A DNA stretch of 6,630 nucleotides from Sulfurimonas sp. (lineage in GTDB: Bacteria > Campylobacterota > Campylobacteria > Campylobacterales > Sulfurimonadaceae): assembly GCA_027063585.1 (NCBI GenBank), contig JAMORM010000034.1:1-6630 (forward strand). Direction: 5' to 3'. Shown one piece after another: positions 1 to 5,598 of the stretch. The notes under the pieces are model-generated. The model ran no database searches. It was not told the origin of the DNA and saw only the letters and a program-made list of their open reading frames with translations. Position 1 is the first letter of the stretch. Each line of letters starts with the position of its first letter. The translations under genes were made by a program, and so were the position numbers.

Positions 1-98
1 ACAGCAAGTTTGGCTTCTACATTTTTGTTCTCATCACTTTTTGAGTTACATCCGATGAATGTCAATGCAAGTAGTAAACTTAAAATAATATTTTTCAT
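1..98 (-). CDS. Putative lipoprotein, N-terminal fragment (runs off the left edge)
   Basis: Only the first 32 codons lie in the window. They read MKNIILSLLLALTFIGC and then a polar stretch (NSKSDENKNVEAKLAV). This is a textbook type II signal peptide: a Lys at position 2, a hydrophobic core at about 4-15, and a lipobox F-I-G-C with the lipidated Cys at residue 17. The mature protein is therefore expected to be lipid-anchored in the envelope, beginning with a flexible Ser/Asn/Lys-rich linker. The ATG is preceded by a good ribosome binding site (GGAG at 104-107, 5 bases from the start), which fixes this start. The gene begins 12 bp after the stop of the 128-aa protein gene, so the two are probably co-transcribed from the promoter region at 498-560. 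The functional part is outside the window, so no function can be given. Confidence 0.8.
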   Translation of the reverse strand, partial: MKNIILSLLLALTFIGCNSKSDENKNVEAKLA

Positions 99-110
99 AT
101 TTTCTCCATT

Positions 111-497
111 TTATTTTTTTAACTCTTTTATCCAAGTTTGCATCCAGTTGTTTACTTCTGGACGAGGTGTTTCTAAAAACTCAAACACAAAACTATCTTC
201 AAGCTCGCAAATTGCGATTGACTTTGGTCTAAAAGCTAATATTTCTACATTTTTTATCGTATGGCCAAAACAGAAAAGTAAATTTTTAGCATCTAAAATT
301 CCTTCTTTTATCTCACCACCTAGCTCTTTAGTATGCGCATAATGATCAAAAACAGTAATAAAGACTGCCTCTGGATTTTCTTTTATTTTTGTTTGAAAAT
401 ATTCAATAATTTGTGAAATATTTGAAATTTTTATCTCATTTTTTAGAATTTTAAAAGCATACATTGGGTGTGTATCCAACAAAATAGATCTTGTCAT
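111..497 (-). CDS. Conserved-looking hypothetical protein, 128 aa, cytoplasmic
   Basis: I do not recognise the family. The protein has no signal peptide or membrane segment and reads as a small soluble alpha/beta protein. It starts with a hydrophobic strand-like segment (SILLDTHPMYAFKIL). A polar helix follows (about 26-42), then a strand (about 44-50, AVFITVF) leading into DHYAHTKELGG (about 51-61). Next come a strand-rich middle containing NLLFCFGH and a strand (ILAFRPKSIAICEL). The C-terminus is amphipathic and Trp-containing, with PEVNNWMQTWIKELKK at the end. The ATG at 495-497 is preceded by AAGGA at 505-509 (minus strand), with normal spacing, so the start is well supported. A lipoprotein gene begins 12 bp downstream of its stop, implying an operon. 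Its composition (Lys/Ile/Phe/Glu-rich) matches the AT-rich background, and nothing suggests recent transfer. His and Asp residues (H11, D51, H52, H55) could be functional, but that is speculation. Confidence 0.8.
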   Translation of the reverse strand: MTRSILLDTHPMYAFKILKNEIKISNISQIIEYFQTKIKENPEAVFITVFDHYAHTKELGGEIKEGILDAKNLLFCFGHTIKNVEILAFRPKSIAICELEDSFVFEFLETPRPEVNNWMQTWIKELKK

Positions 498-612
498 ATT
501 ATATCCTTATGGTTTTTATTATAGTGTATTATATTCTTATTGGATTAACAGCGACTTAACTCTATCTAATAAAATATTTGTTAAAATCATAATAAAATTA
601 AGGAATAATAAT
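498..612. promoter_or_regulatory. Divergent intergenic promoter region
   Basis: This 115-bp AT-rich gap separates the leftward 128-aa gene from the rightward ppiC. On the minus strand there are two perfect TATAAT hexamers exactly 10 bp apart, at 528-533 and 518-523. The one at 528-533 would start a transcript near 520, leaving about 22 nt of leader including the AAGGA ribosome binding site at 505-509. The other would start inside or next to that site and is less likely. No good TTGACA-like -35 box is present, which is normal for the sigma-70 promoters of Campylobacterota. On the plus strand, TAAAAT at 582-587 or 570-575 could serve ppiC, with TTAACA at 545-550 as a poor -35 for the latter. 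The ribosome binding site of ppiC is AAGGA at 600-604. Confidence 0.45.
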
Positions 613-891
613 ATGGCATGGGCAACAGCGAGACATATACTTGTAGATAGTGAAGAAAAATGTAATGAGTTAAAAACAGAGATTGAAAACGGAGCAGATT
701 TTGCAGAAGTGGCAAAAGTAAATTCAACATGTCCTTCTTCGGCAAACGGCGGAGATTTAGGGAAGTTCGGACCGGGGCAAATGGTACCTGAGTTTGATGA
801 AGCTGTATTTAACGGAGATGTCGGTGTTGTGTACGGACCGATTCAGACACAGTTTGGCTACCATCTTTTGGAAGTAACAGGCAGAGGATAG
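613..891 (+). CDS. ppiC: Parvulin-type peptidyl-prolyl cis-trans isomerase (PpiC family), 92 aa
   Basis: A minimal single-domain parvulin, which catalyses cis/trans isomerisation of Xaa-Pro bonds in folding proteins. The whole 92 residues are one rotamase domain, close in length to E. coli PpiC (Par10, about 93 aa). Family hallmarks in order are ARHILV with His8, the helix ENGADFAEVAKVNS, CPSS with Cys40, GGDLGKFGPGQMVPEFDEAVF (about 46-66), and the closing TQFGYHLLEV with His84. The His/Cys/His set expected in the parvulin active site is therefore present. There is no signal peptide or membrane anchor, so this is a cytoplasmic enzyme, unlike SurA/PrsA/PEB4-type periplasmic parvulins. The start ATG has AAGGA at 600-604. 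The aguB start codon follows 2 bp after the stop, and its ribosome binding site lies inside the end of ppiC, so the two are co-transcribed and probably translationally coupled. No functional link between the two products is obvious. Confidence 0.93.
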   Translation: MAWATARHILVDSEEKCNELKTEIENGADFAEVAKVNSTCPSSANGGDLGKFGPGQMVPEFDEAVFNGDVGVVYGPIQTQFGYHLLEVTGRG

Positions 892-893
892 AA

Positions 894-1751
894 ATGTCCG
901 CAAAGGTAAAAGCAGCTGCAATTCAGATGTATATGAGTGCAGATAAAAACGCAAATATTGCAAAGGCTGAACGATTTGTTCGTGAGGCCGCTGCAAAGGG
1001 TGCGAATATCATACTTTTACCTGAGCTCTTTGAGACGCTCTATTTTTGCAAAGATATGGACAGAAAATATTTTGCTTGGGCACAGCCTTTGGAGAATAAC
1101 TCTTTGATACAATATTTTGCAGCTTTGGCAAAAGAGCTGCATGTTGTTGTCTTAGTGAGTTATTTTGAAAAAGCGGATGGGAGTTATTTTAACTCGCTTG
1201 TCGTTGTCAATGCGGATGGCAAAGTGATGGATAATTACAGAAAAACACATATTCCCGACGGTCCGGGATATGAGGAGAAGTTTTACTTTAAACCGGGGGA
1301 TACAGGCTTTAAAGTTTATGATACAACATATGGGAAAATCGGTGTGGGTATCTGCTGGGATCAGTGGTTTTGTGAAACTGCTCGGGCACTCACTTTAATG
1401 GGCGCAGAGATTATTTTTTATCCGACGGCCATAGGCAGTGAACCGGAAATTCATTTAGACTCCAAAGAGCATTGGCAAAGAGTACAGATGGGGCATGCCG
1501 CGACAAATACGGTACCTGTTGTTGTAGCCAACCGTACAGGAGTAGAAAAAGGTGAGAGCTGCGAACTAACTTTTTACGGCTCCTCTTTCATTACAGATTA
1601 TACGGGTGTAAAGATTGCAGAGGCTTCAAGAGATGCAGAAGAAATTATTTACGCTGAATTTGATTTAAAAGAAAATGCAAAACAACGAGAATACTGGGGG
1701 TTGCTGCGAGACAGACGCCCTGAAATGTATGGGACTATTTGTTCAAAATAA
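894..1751 (+). CDS. aguB: N-carbamoylputrescine amidase (carbon-nitrogen hydrolase), 285 aa
   Basis: Hydrolyses N-carbamoylputrescine to putrescine, CO2 and ammonia. This is the last step of the arginine decarboxylase / agmatine deiminase route to putrescine, and it acts in the cytoplasm. The protein is a full-length nitrilase-superfamily domain with the complete catalytic triad: Glu44 in LLPELFE, Lys117 in YRKTHIPDGPGYEEKFYF, and Cys154 in GVGICWDQWF. The segment ETLYFCKDMD after the catalytic Glu, the GPGYEEKFYF loop and the HWQRVQMGHAATN segment are characteristic of the AguB subgroup rather than of general nitrilases. A beta-ureidopropionase-like enzyme is the main alternative, less likely given these loops. 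Length matches the family (about 285-300 aa). The start is supported by AGAGGA at 883-888, inside the end of ppiC. The last 17 bp overlap the end of miaA, which is transcribed towards it, and no hairpin terminator is evident at this junction. Confidence 0.92.
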   Translation: MSAKVKAAAIQMYMSADKNANIAKAERFVREAAAKGANIILLPELFETLYFCKDMDRKYFAWAQPLENNSLIQYFAALAKELHVVVLVSYFEKADGSYFNSLVVVNADGKVMDNYRKTHIPDGPGYEEKFYFKPGDTGFKVYDTTYGKIGVGICWDQWFCETARALTLMGAEIIFYPTAIGSEPEIHLDSKEHWQRVQMGHAATNTVPVVVANRTGVEKGESCELTFYGSSFITDYTGVKIAEASRDAEEIIYAEFDLKENAKQREYWGLLRDRRPEMYGTICSK

Positions 1752-2622
1752 GTGCTTCTAAATCTTCCAGTTTTGCGTTCGTTACATTGTGGAACTGCGT
1801 GCGGTTAAAAGTCTGCTGACGTTTAGCGAGCTGAGCGGTGTGCGTTGATATAAGAGTAAGCATTGTATCTTTTTCAATCTTGCCATCAAGATAATCCAAA
1901 ACTTCTACAATACCGATAGCTCCCATAGCATGTGGGGCTCTTGTGTATTTTTGTTCCAAAAAGCAGACCTCGTCAATTAGTCCATTTTCATACATCTTTT
2001 GGGTTCTTTTTTCTATGCGCTTGCGTAAAATCTGGCGTTCTACATCAATATTATATATGTCCAAATCTTTAATGATTGGTTTTTTGGGATTTTGTCTAAA
2101 CCATTCGCTTGGACTCATGCCTGATGCTTTATAAATTAAAAGGGCTTTTTCTATGCGGTATCTGTCATTGGGTGTTATTTTTTGCATATAATCCGCATCG
2201 ATCTTAGATAAAAAAGTATAGCATTTGTGTAGATCTTTGAGTTGCTCTGTTACATGTAAGCTGTGTTGTGTCGTAATATTTGGCAGAGTGGAGAGCCCAT
2301 CGAGTAAAGATTTGAGGTAAAAAGAGGTGCCGCCGACAATAACGAGGTTCTTATTTTCTTCGTTACATGTAGCAAGAACTTTTTTATATAAATTTGTAAA
2401 AATGTCAACACTGAAATATTCATTTATATAGAGTTCATTAATGCCGTAGTGCTTAACCTGTGTCAACTCGTCGCGCGAGGGTTTTGCCGAGACAATATCT
2501 ACTTCTTTGTATATACTGAGCGAGTCTATTGAGAGTATATATGCATTTGTCTGCTGTGCAATTGCAATGGCTAAATCACTTTTTCCCGAAGCAGTAGGTC
2601 CGATAATGGCTATTTGTTTCAT
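1735..2622 (-). CDS. miaA: tRNA dimethylallyltransferase MiaA, 295 aa
   Basis: Transfers the dimethylallyl group of DMAPP to N6 of adenosine 37 in tRNAs that read codons starting with U, giving i6A, usually then made into ms2i6A by MiaB. Numbered from the ATG, the features are the P-loop GPTASGKS (8-15), the conserved DS pair (33-34) followed by IYKEVDIVSAKP (canonical DIGTAKP, here slightly divergent), and GGTSFYLKSLLDGL (97-110). After these come NDRYRIEKAL, then AIGIVEVLDYLDG, and the C-terminal QLAKRQQTFNR. Length is normal. An in-frame TTG at 2638-2640 would add six residues (301 aa). I prefer the ATG at 2620-2622 because the P-loop normally begins within about 10-20 residues of the start, but no Shine-Dalgarno site precedes the ATG. 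A TATAAT lies just upstream (separate entry). It is the last gene of the minus-strand block, 22 bp after the EEP gene, and its 3' end overlaps aguB by 17 bp. Confidence 0.93.
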   Translation of the reverse strand: MKQIAIIGPTASGKSDLAIAIAQQTNAYILSIDSLSIYKEVDIVSAKPSRDELTQVKHYGINELYINEYFSVDIFTNLYKKVLATCNEENKNLVIVGGTSFYLKSLLDGLSTLPNITTQHSLHVTEQLKDLHKCYTFLSKIDADYMQKITPNDRYRIEKALLIYKASGMSPSEWFRQNPKKPIIKDLDIYNIDVERQILRKRIEKRTQKMYENGLIDEVCFLEQKYTRAPHAMGAIGIVEVLDYLDGKIEKDTMLTLISTHTAQLAKRQQTFNRTQFHNVTNAKLEDLEALILNK

Positions 2623-2628
2623 AATGGG

Positions 2629-2634
2629 ATTATA
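2629..2634 (-). promoter_or_regulatory. Possible -10 box of an internal miaA promoter (leaderless start)
   Basis: A perfect TATAAT on the minus strand ends 6 bp before the miaA ATG, so initiation would fall at or next to the A of the start codon. The -35 region is weak (CTTGTA at 2651-2656, spacer 16). The absence of a ribosome binding site before this ATG fits a leaderless mRNA. A chance hexamer in AT-rich DNA remains a serious alternative. Confidence 0.3.
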
Positions 2635-2644
2635 ACACAAGTAC

Positions 2645-3382
2645 CTATTCTACAAGTTCAAAAAGTGCATGAATCGGATTATGGTCTGAGATTTTTTTCG
2701 TATCAATTGCCACTGCTTTTAGAGGTTTTATGCCGCGGTAATATATGTGATCTATAGTTTGTGAAAAGATTTGTTTGACATGATGTGACTCTTCAACAGT
2801 GAGTTTGTAAAGTTCTAATTCTTTTTGGAAATTTTCTAAGAATTGCAAACGTTTTTTATTCCAGTTGTTAAAATCTCCGCCGATAATTATCGGACCTTTG
2901 AATGTTTGGAGAAGATTTTTTATTTTTTGGAGTTCGTATTTAAAAGCTTTGTCTGAGACAAAATTAACGGCATGAATATTTGCAAGGTAAAGAGTTTGTC
3001 CGTTGCAGAGTTGATGCTGCGTGATTAAAAAACTTTTATGGCTGCTAAATCCCAGTTCTTTTTTTGTTGAAAGAGATGTTGTGATGTTATGAAAGGAACA
3101 TTTTGCAGCCGTTAAAACACCAAATATATTTTGCTTTGTTTCTATGTTGGCTCCTAAAACATAAGAGTATTTTTCAAAGGCAAAGCTGTTTTGTTTTGGA
3201 TACTTTACTTCTTGAAACATGAGTATATCACTCGGGTTTGTTTGCATAAGAGAAGAAAAACTTTTTTCAAAATTTTTGGTTTGATTCTCTTTGTGTATAT
3301 TCCAAACCAATAAGGAAAATTTGCATGGCAAAACATTGGATTTGTGAATAAATTTTTTCGGTGTCTGTTTGGGAATAAACAT
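2645..3382 (-). CDS. Endonuclease/exonuclease/phosphatase (EEP) family protein, 245 aa
   Basis: A metal-dependent phosphoester hydrolase of the DNase I / exonuclease III / sphingomyelinase fold. All active-site motifs are visible: WNIHK (Asn28), FQEVK (Glu58), NIHAVNF (His137), GGDFNNWN (Asp170, Asn172), IDHIYYRG (Asp211, His212) and the terminal SDHNPI (Asp233, His234). It is therefore expected to be an active Mg-dependent enzyme. There is no signal peptide or membrane helix, so it is probably cytoplasmic. The overall look and length are those of the YafD/YbhP group, whose physiological substrates are not firmly known. Substrate (nucleic acid, phospholipid headgroup or inositol-type phosphate) cannot be inferred from sequence. 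The ATG lies 2 bp after the stop of the cardiolipin synthase gene and lacks a clear Shine-Dalgarno site, which suggests translation by re-initiation coupled to cls. In E. coli the EEP gene ybhP is likewise next to a cardiolipin synthase gene (clsB/ybhO), supporting a role around membrane lipids. That role is inference. Confidence 0.87.
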   Translation of the reverse strand: MFIPKQTPKKFIHKSNVLPCKFSLLVWNIHKENQTKNFEKSFSSLMQTNPSDILMFQEVKYPKQNSFAFEKYSYVLGANIETKQNIFGVLTAAKCSFHNITTSLSTKKELGFSSHKSFLITQHQLCNGQTLYLANIHAVNFVSDKAFKYELQKIKNLLQTFKGPIIIGGDFNNWNKKRLQFLENFQKELELYKLTVEESHHVKQIFSQTIDHIYYRGIKPLKAVAIDTKKISDHNPIHALFELVE

Positions 3383-3384
3383 AT

Positions 3385-4800
3385 TTACAGCACTGGAGAT
3401 GTCAGTCTTGCCAGACGTGTAGCAAGCTTGAAAAGAAAAGGTTGTTTTTCAATCGCTTCTATTTTGACTTCAGATGAGTGCTTAAAATCATTTTCTAACA
3501 TCTCTTTTACCTTTTTTGAAAAAGAATCGTCTGCAACTAAAACCGTAATCTCAAAATTGAGTCTTAATGAGCGATTGTCAAGGTTTACTGTACCTATAGC
3601 AGCATGAGAATTATCAATTAGCATTACTTTTTGGTGTAAGAAACCGTCACTGTAGCGAAAAAATCTGACACCGGTTATACCAGCATTTTCAAAATAGGTA
3701 AATGCTGCGAGATAAACAAGGAGATGATCCGGTTTTTTTGGTATGAGAATCCGTACATCAACACCTCTGAGCCCGGCAAGTTGTAATGCTTGAATAATAG
3801 CATTGTCGGGAACAAAGTAAGGGCTTGATATCCATATACGTTTTGTTGCGGCATTGATTGCTTCAATAAACATCAGTGAAGCGGTTTCGAGTACGTCGGC
3901 AGGGGAAGACGGGACAATAAGAACTTTTTTATTTTCTGTTTTTGATGTAATGGGAGTCCATTGTAAGTGTGCAATAAAATATTCAGCCGCCCAGTACCAG
4001 TCTTCAATAAATGTTTTTTGAATCGCTATAACGGCAGGTCCCGTTATTTTGAGATGTGTATCTCTCCAGTGACCGAACTTTTTCTCTTTTGAGAGGTATT
4101 CATCACCGATGTTATGTCCGCCTACCCAGGCTGATTTTCCATCAACTACGACTATTTTTCGATGATTTCTAAAGTTGATTTGAAATCTGTTCTTTACACT
4201 TTTTTGTGTGTGAAAATTATAAACTTCTATGCCCGCTTTTTGCATTTCGTCTAAGAAGTCTTGAGAAAGTTCATAACTTCCTATTTCATCATATAAGAAG
4301 TGTATTTTAACGCCTTCATTTGCTTTTTTTATCAGACTTTGTTGTATTTGATGTCCAAGATTGTCATCACGAACAATGTAAAATTCCAAAAGTATATATT
4401 TTTTTGCTTCTTCAATTCCAACTAAAATACTTTGGAATGTTTTTTCGCCGTCTATGAGTAAATCAAGTGCATTTTCCTGAAGATACGGCATATTTACTAA
4501 CTGCTGAACGGTTGTGTCAAAAATGTTCATAGAGTCTTCAGTGGCTGTATGACTTATTGTCTGTGTGACGATATTTTGCAGTTTCTCATCAACAAGTTTT
4601 TCTGCCTCTTTGCGTGCTGTGGTATAACCGTTGAACTTACTTCTGCCGAAAAACCAGTAAAGAGGAATGGCGATGTAGGGAAGGGTGATAAGTGATATGA
4701 CCCATGCTGTCGCACCTTGTGAAGTCCTTGCGGTCATAACGGCATTGAAAGCAGATAAAATTCCAAGTACATAAACAAGCAGTACAAAAGTAAAAAGCAT
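3385..4800 (-). CDS. cls: Cardiolipin synthase, ClsA-type phospholipase D family, 471 aa
   Basis: Joins two phosphatidylglycerol molecules into cardiolipin plus glycerol at the inner membrane. The N-terminus has two membrane helices (about 3-23 and 31-51, the second ending in the PLYWFFGRSKF motif typical of the PLD nuclease N-terminal region). Two catalytic PLD domains follow. HKD motif 1 is at 213-230 (His213, Lys215, Asp220, then GGHN with Asn230). HKD motif 2 is at 389-406 (His389, Lys391, Asp396, then GTVN with Asn406). Typical ClsA segments such as LLEFYIVRDDNLG, HWRDTHLKITGP and WISSPYFVPD are present. Length is close to E. coli ClsA (486 aa). The start ATG overlaps the stop of the upstream coiled-coil gene (TAATG), and AAAGG at 4807-4811 is the ribosome binding site, so the start is secure and translation is coupled. 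The EEP gene follows after 2 bp. Confidence 0.94.
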   Translation of the reverse strand: MLFTFVLLVYVLGILSAFNAVMTARTSQGATAWVISLITLPYIAIPLYWFFGRSKFNGYTTARKEAEKLVDEKLQNIVTQTISHTATEDSMNIFDTTVQQLVNMPYLQENALDLLIDGEKTFQSILVGIEEAKKYILLEFYIVRDDNLGHQIQQSLIKKANEGVKIHFLYDEIGSYELSQDFLDEMQKAGIEVYNFHTQKSVKNRFQINFRNHRKIVVVDGKSAWVGGHNIGDEYLSKEKKFGHWRDTHLKITGPAVIAIQKTFIEDWYWAAEYFIAHLQWTPITSKTENKKVLIVPSSPADVLETASLMFIEAINAATKRIWISSPYFVPDNAIIQALQLAGLRGVDVRILIPKKPDHLLVYLAAFTYFENAGITGVRFFRYSDGFLHQKVMLIDNSHAAIGTVNLDNRSLRLNFEITVLVADDSFSKKVKEMLENDFKHSSEVKIEAIEKQPFLFKLATRLARLTSPVL

Positions 4801-4802
4801 TA
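4798..4802 (-). promoter_or_regulatory. TAATG stop/start overlap coupling the coiled-coil gene to cls
   Basis: The TAA stop of the upstream gene and the ATG of cls share one base (4800). The cls ribosome binding site (AAAGG, 4807-4811) lies inside the upstream coding region. This is the usual arrangement for translational coupling and argues for co-ordinated amounts of the two membrane proteins. Confidence 0.75.
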
Positions 4803-5483
4803 TTTGCCTTTGTGTGAATTTTCCTCTTCTATGAGTTCGATATTCTTAGTTGTTTCATTTAAAAGTTTTGGCTCATTTACAGGTGATATATTGCCGCTGA
4901 GCGCTTTAATAAGTTCGCGTTCCTGCTCTTTTTCCAGTTTTCCGCTTGCAACGGTATCGATGATTTTTTCAGCAATGCGCATTTTTGTCATATTTTCCTG
5001 TTGATGAAAATATTTGTCTAAATTATCCTGATAGGCTTTGAGTTTGTCATCATGTCTGCGCTTAAAATAGTGATAAATAAAAAACGAGGCAATGATGAGA
5101 ATTAAAAAGAGTATAAGTAAAAGATAGCGTTTTATCTCCATAGCATCTTGACGTTCTAAGTCACGCAGTTTTGCTTCAAATGCTTCTTTTTCTTTTGCCT
5201 GAACTAAAAGCATTTTTTCTTTTTCGGCTGCTGCTTCGAGTTTTATTTTTTCTAAAAGTTGTTCTTTTTCAAGTGTTGCCAGCGTAGTCTGTGAATTTAT
5301 TTTTGCTAGTTCCTGCTCTTTTTGTGCATCTATTTTTTTGAGTTGGACCTCTTTTGTATTAGCGACTTTCTCTTCAAAAGCTTTTTTTTGTTCAAGTTTT
5401 TTGGCTGCTATGTCTTCTTTTGATTCAGTAAGATTACAAGCGCTAAAAAAGAGTATAAAAGAGAGAAAAATAATAAATTTCAT
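4800..5483 (-). CDS. Predicted lipoprotein with periplasmic coiled coil, one transmembrane helix and cytoplasmic tail, 227 aa
   Basis: I do not recognise a named family. Four regions are visible. (1) Residues 1-16 (MKFIIFLSFILFFSAC) look like a type II signal peptide with lipobox F-S-A-C and a lipidated Cys16. (2) Residues 20-117 are almost pure Glu/Lys/Gln/Ala/Leu with no Pro or Gly, a long helix with coiled-coil character. (3) Residues 119-140 are a strongly hydrophobic transmembrane helix (RYLLLILFLILIIASFF). It is followed by KRRH, so by the positive-inside rule the C-terminus is cytoplasmic. (4) Residues 141-227 are a charged tail with a second helical part (about 160-196). A lipid anchor plus a downstream transmembrane helix is an unusual topology. 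The ATG has AAAGG about 11 bases upstream, a rather long spacing. It is the first gene of the block and overlaps cls by one base, so a role at the membrane near cardiolipin synthase is plausible but unproven. The alternative is that residues 1-16 act as a simple signal anchor. Confidence 0.8.
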   Translation of the reverse strand: MKFIIFLSFILFFSACNLTESKEDIAAKKLEQKKAFEEKVANTKEVQLKKIDAQKEQELAKINSQTTLATLEKEQLLEKIKLEAAAEKEKMLLVQAKEKEAFEAKLRDLERQDAMEIKRYLLLILFLILIIASFFIYHYFKRRHDDKLKAYQDNLDKYFHQQENMTKMRIAEKIIDTVASGKLEKEQERELIKALSGNISPVNEPKLLNETTKNIELIEEENSHKGK

Positions 5484-5598
5484 TATTGTGTGAACCTTTG
5501 AAAATTTAGAATATTTTACTCAAATTTTTGTTTGATAGATATTAATTTTAATAACTTTGTAATACCTTATAGTGTAAACTCGATAAAAAAGATTTTAA
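5484..5598. promoter_or_regulatory. Divergent intergenic promoter region between the cls block and the FIST gene
   Basis: A 115-bp very AT-rich gap with no open reading frame of note. On the plus strand TATAGT at 5568-5573 is the best -10 for the FIST gene, predicting a start near 5580 and a leader of about 19 nt. The Shine-Dalgarno site is weak (AAAAAAGA at 5585-5592). On the minus strand TAAAAT at 5513-5518 is the best -10 for the coiled-coil/cls/EEP/miaA block, predicting a start near 5506. Neither has a convincing -35 hexamer. No sigma-54 GG-N10-GC element or clear operator palindrome was seen. Confidence 0.4.

Noticed and set aside
10..342. Plus-strand open frame of 110 codons
   Set aside because: It lies antisense to the lipoprotein and 128-aa genes, has no ribosome binding site, and its Ser/Phe-rich product is typical of the reverse of AT-rich coding sequence.
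613..891. ppiC considered as a fragment of a larger SurA/PEB4-type chaperone
   Set aside because: It has its own start, ribosome binding site and stop, and its length matches single-domain PpiC; there is no sign of a lost N-terminal domain upstream.
757..996. Minus-strand open frame of 79 codons across the ppiC/aguB junction
   Set aside because: It is antisense to two well-supported genes, with no start signals and no recognisable protein features.
1752..1860. Search for a rho-independent terminator after aguB
   Set aside because: No GC-rich hairpin followed by a T-run was found; the stretch is plain miaA coding sequence.
1943..2134. Plus-strand open frame inside miaA
   Set aside because: It is a shadow of miaA; the MiaA motifs on the other strand leave no doubt about the coding frame.
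3344..3607. Plus-strand open frame across the cls/EEP junction
   Set aside because: It is antisense to the C-terminus of cls and the start of the EEP gene, with a Ser-rich composition and no ribosome binding site.
3675..3866. Minus-strand open frame of 63 codons inside cls
   Set aside because: It is out of frame within the second PLD domain of cls, which is intact and continuous.
4804..5004. Plus-strand open frame of 66 codons antisense to the coiled-coil gene
   Set aside because: Its Ser/Phe-rich product is the reverse reading of a Lys/Glu-rich coding sequence, a common artefact.
5382..5389. T8 tract (A8 in the coding strand) in the coiled-coil protein gene, considered as a phase-variable slip site
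   Set aside because: It encodes ordinary Lys codons in an AT-rich, Lys-rich helix. Phase variation in this group mostly uses longer poly-G/C tracts, and the frame is intact.
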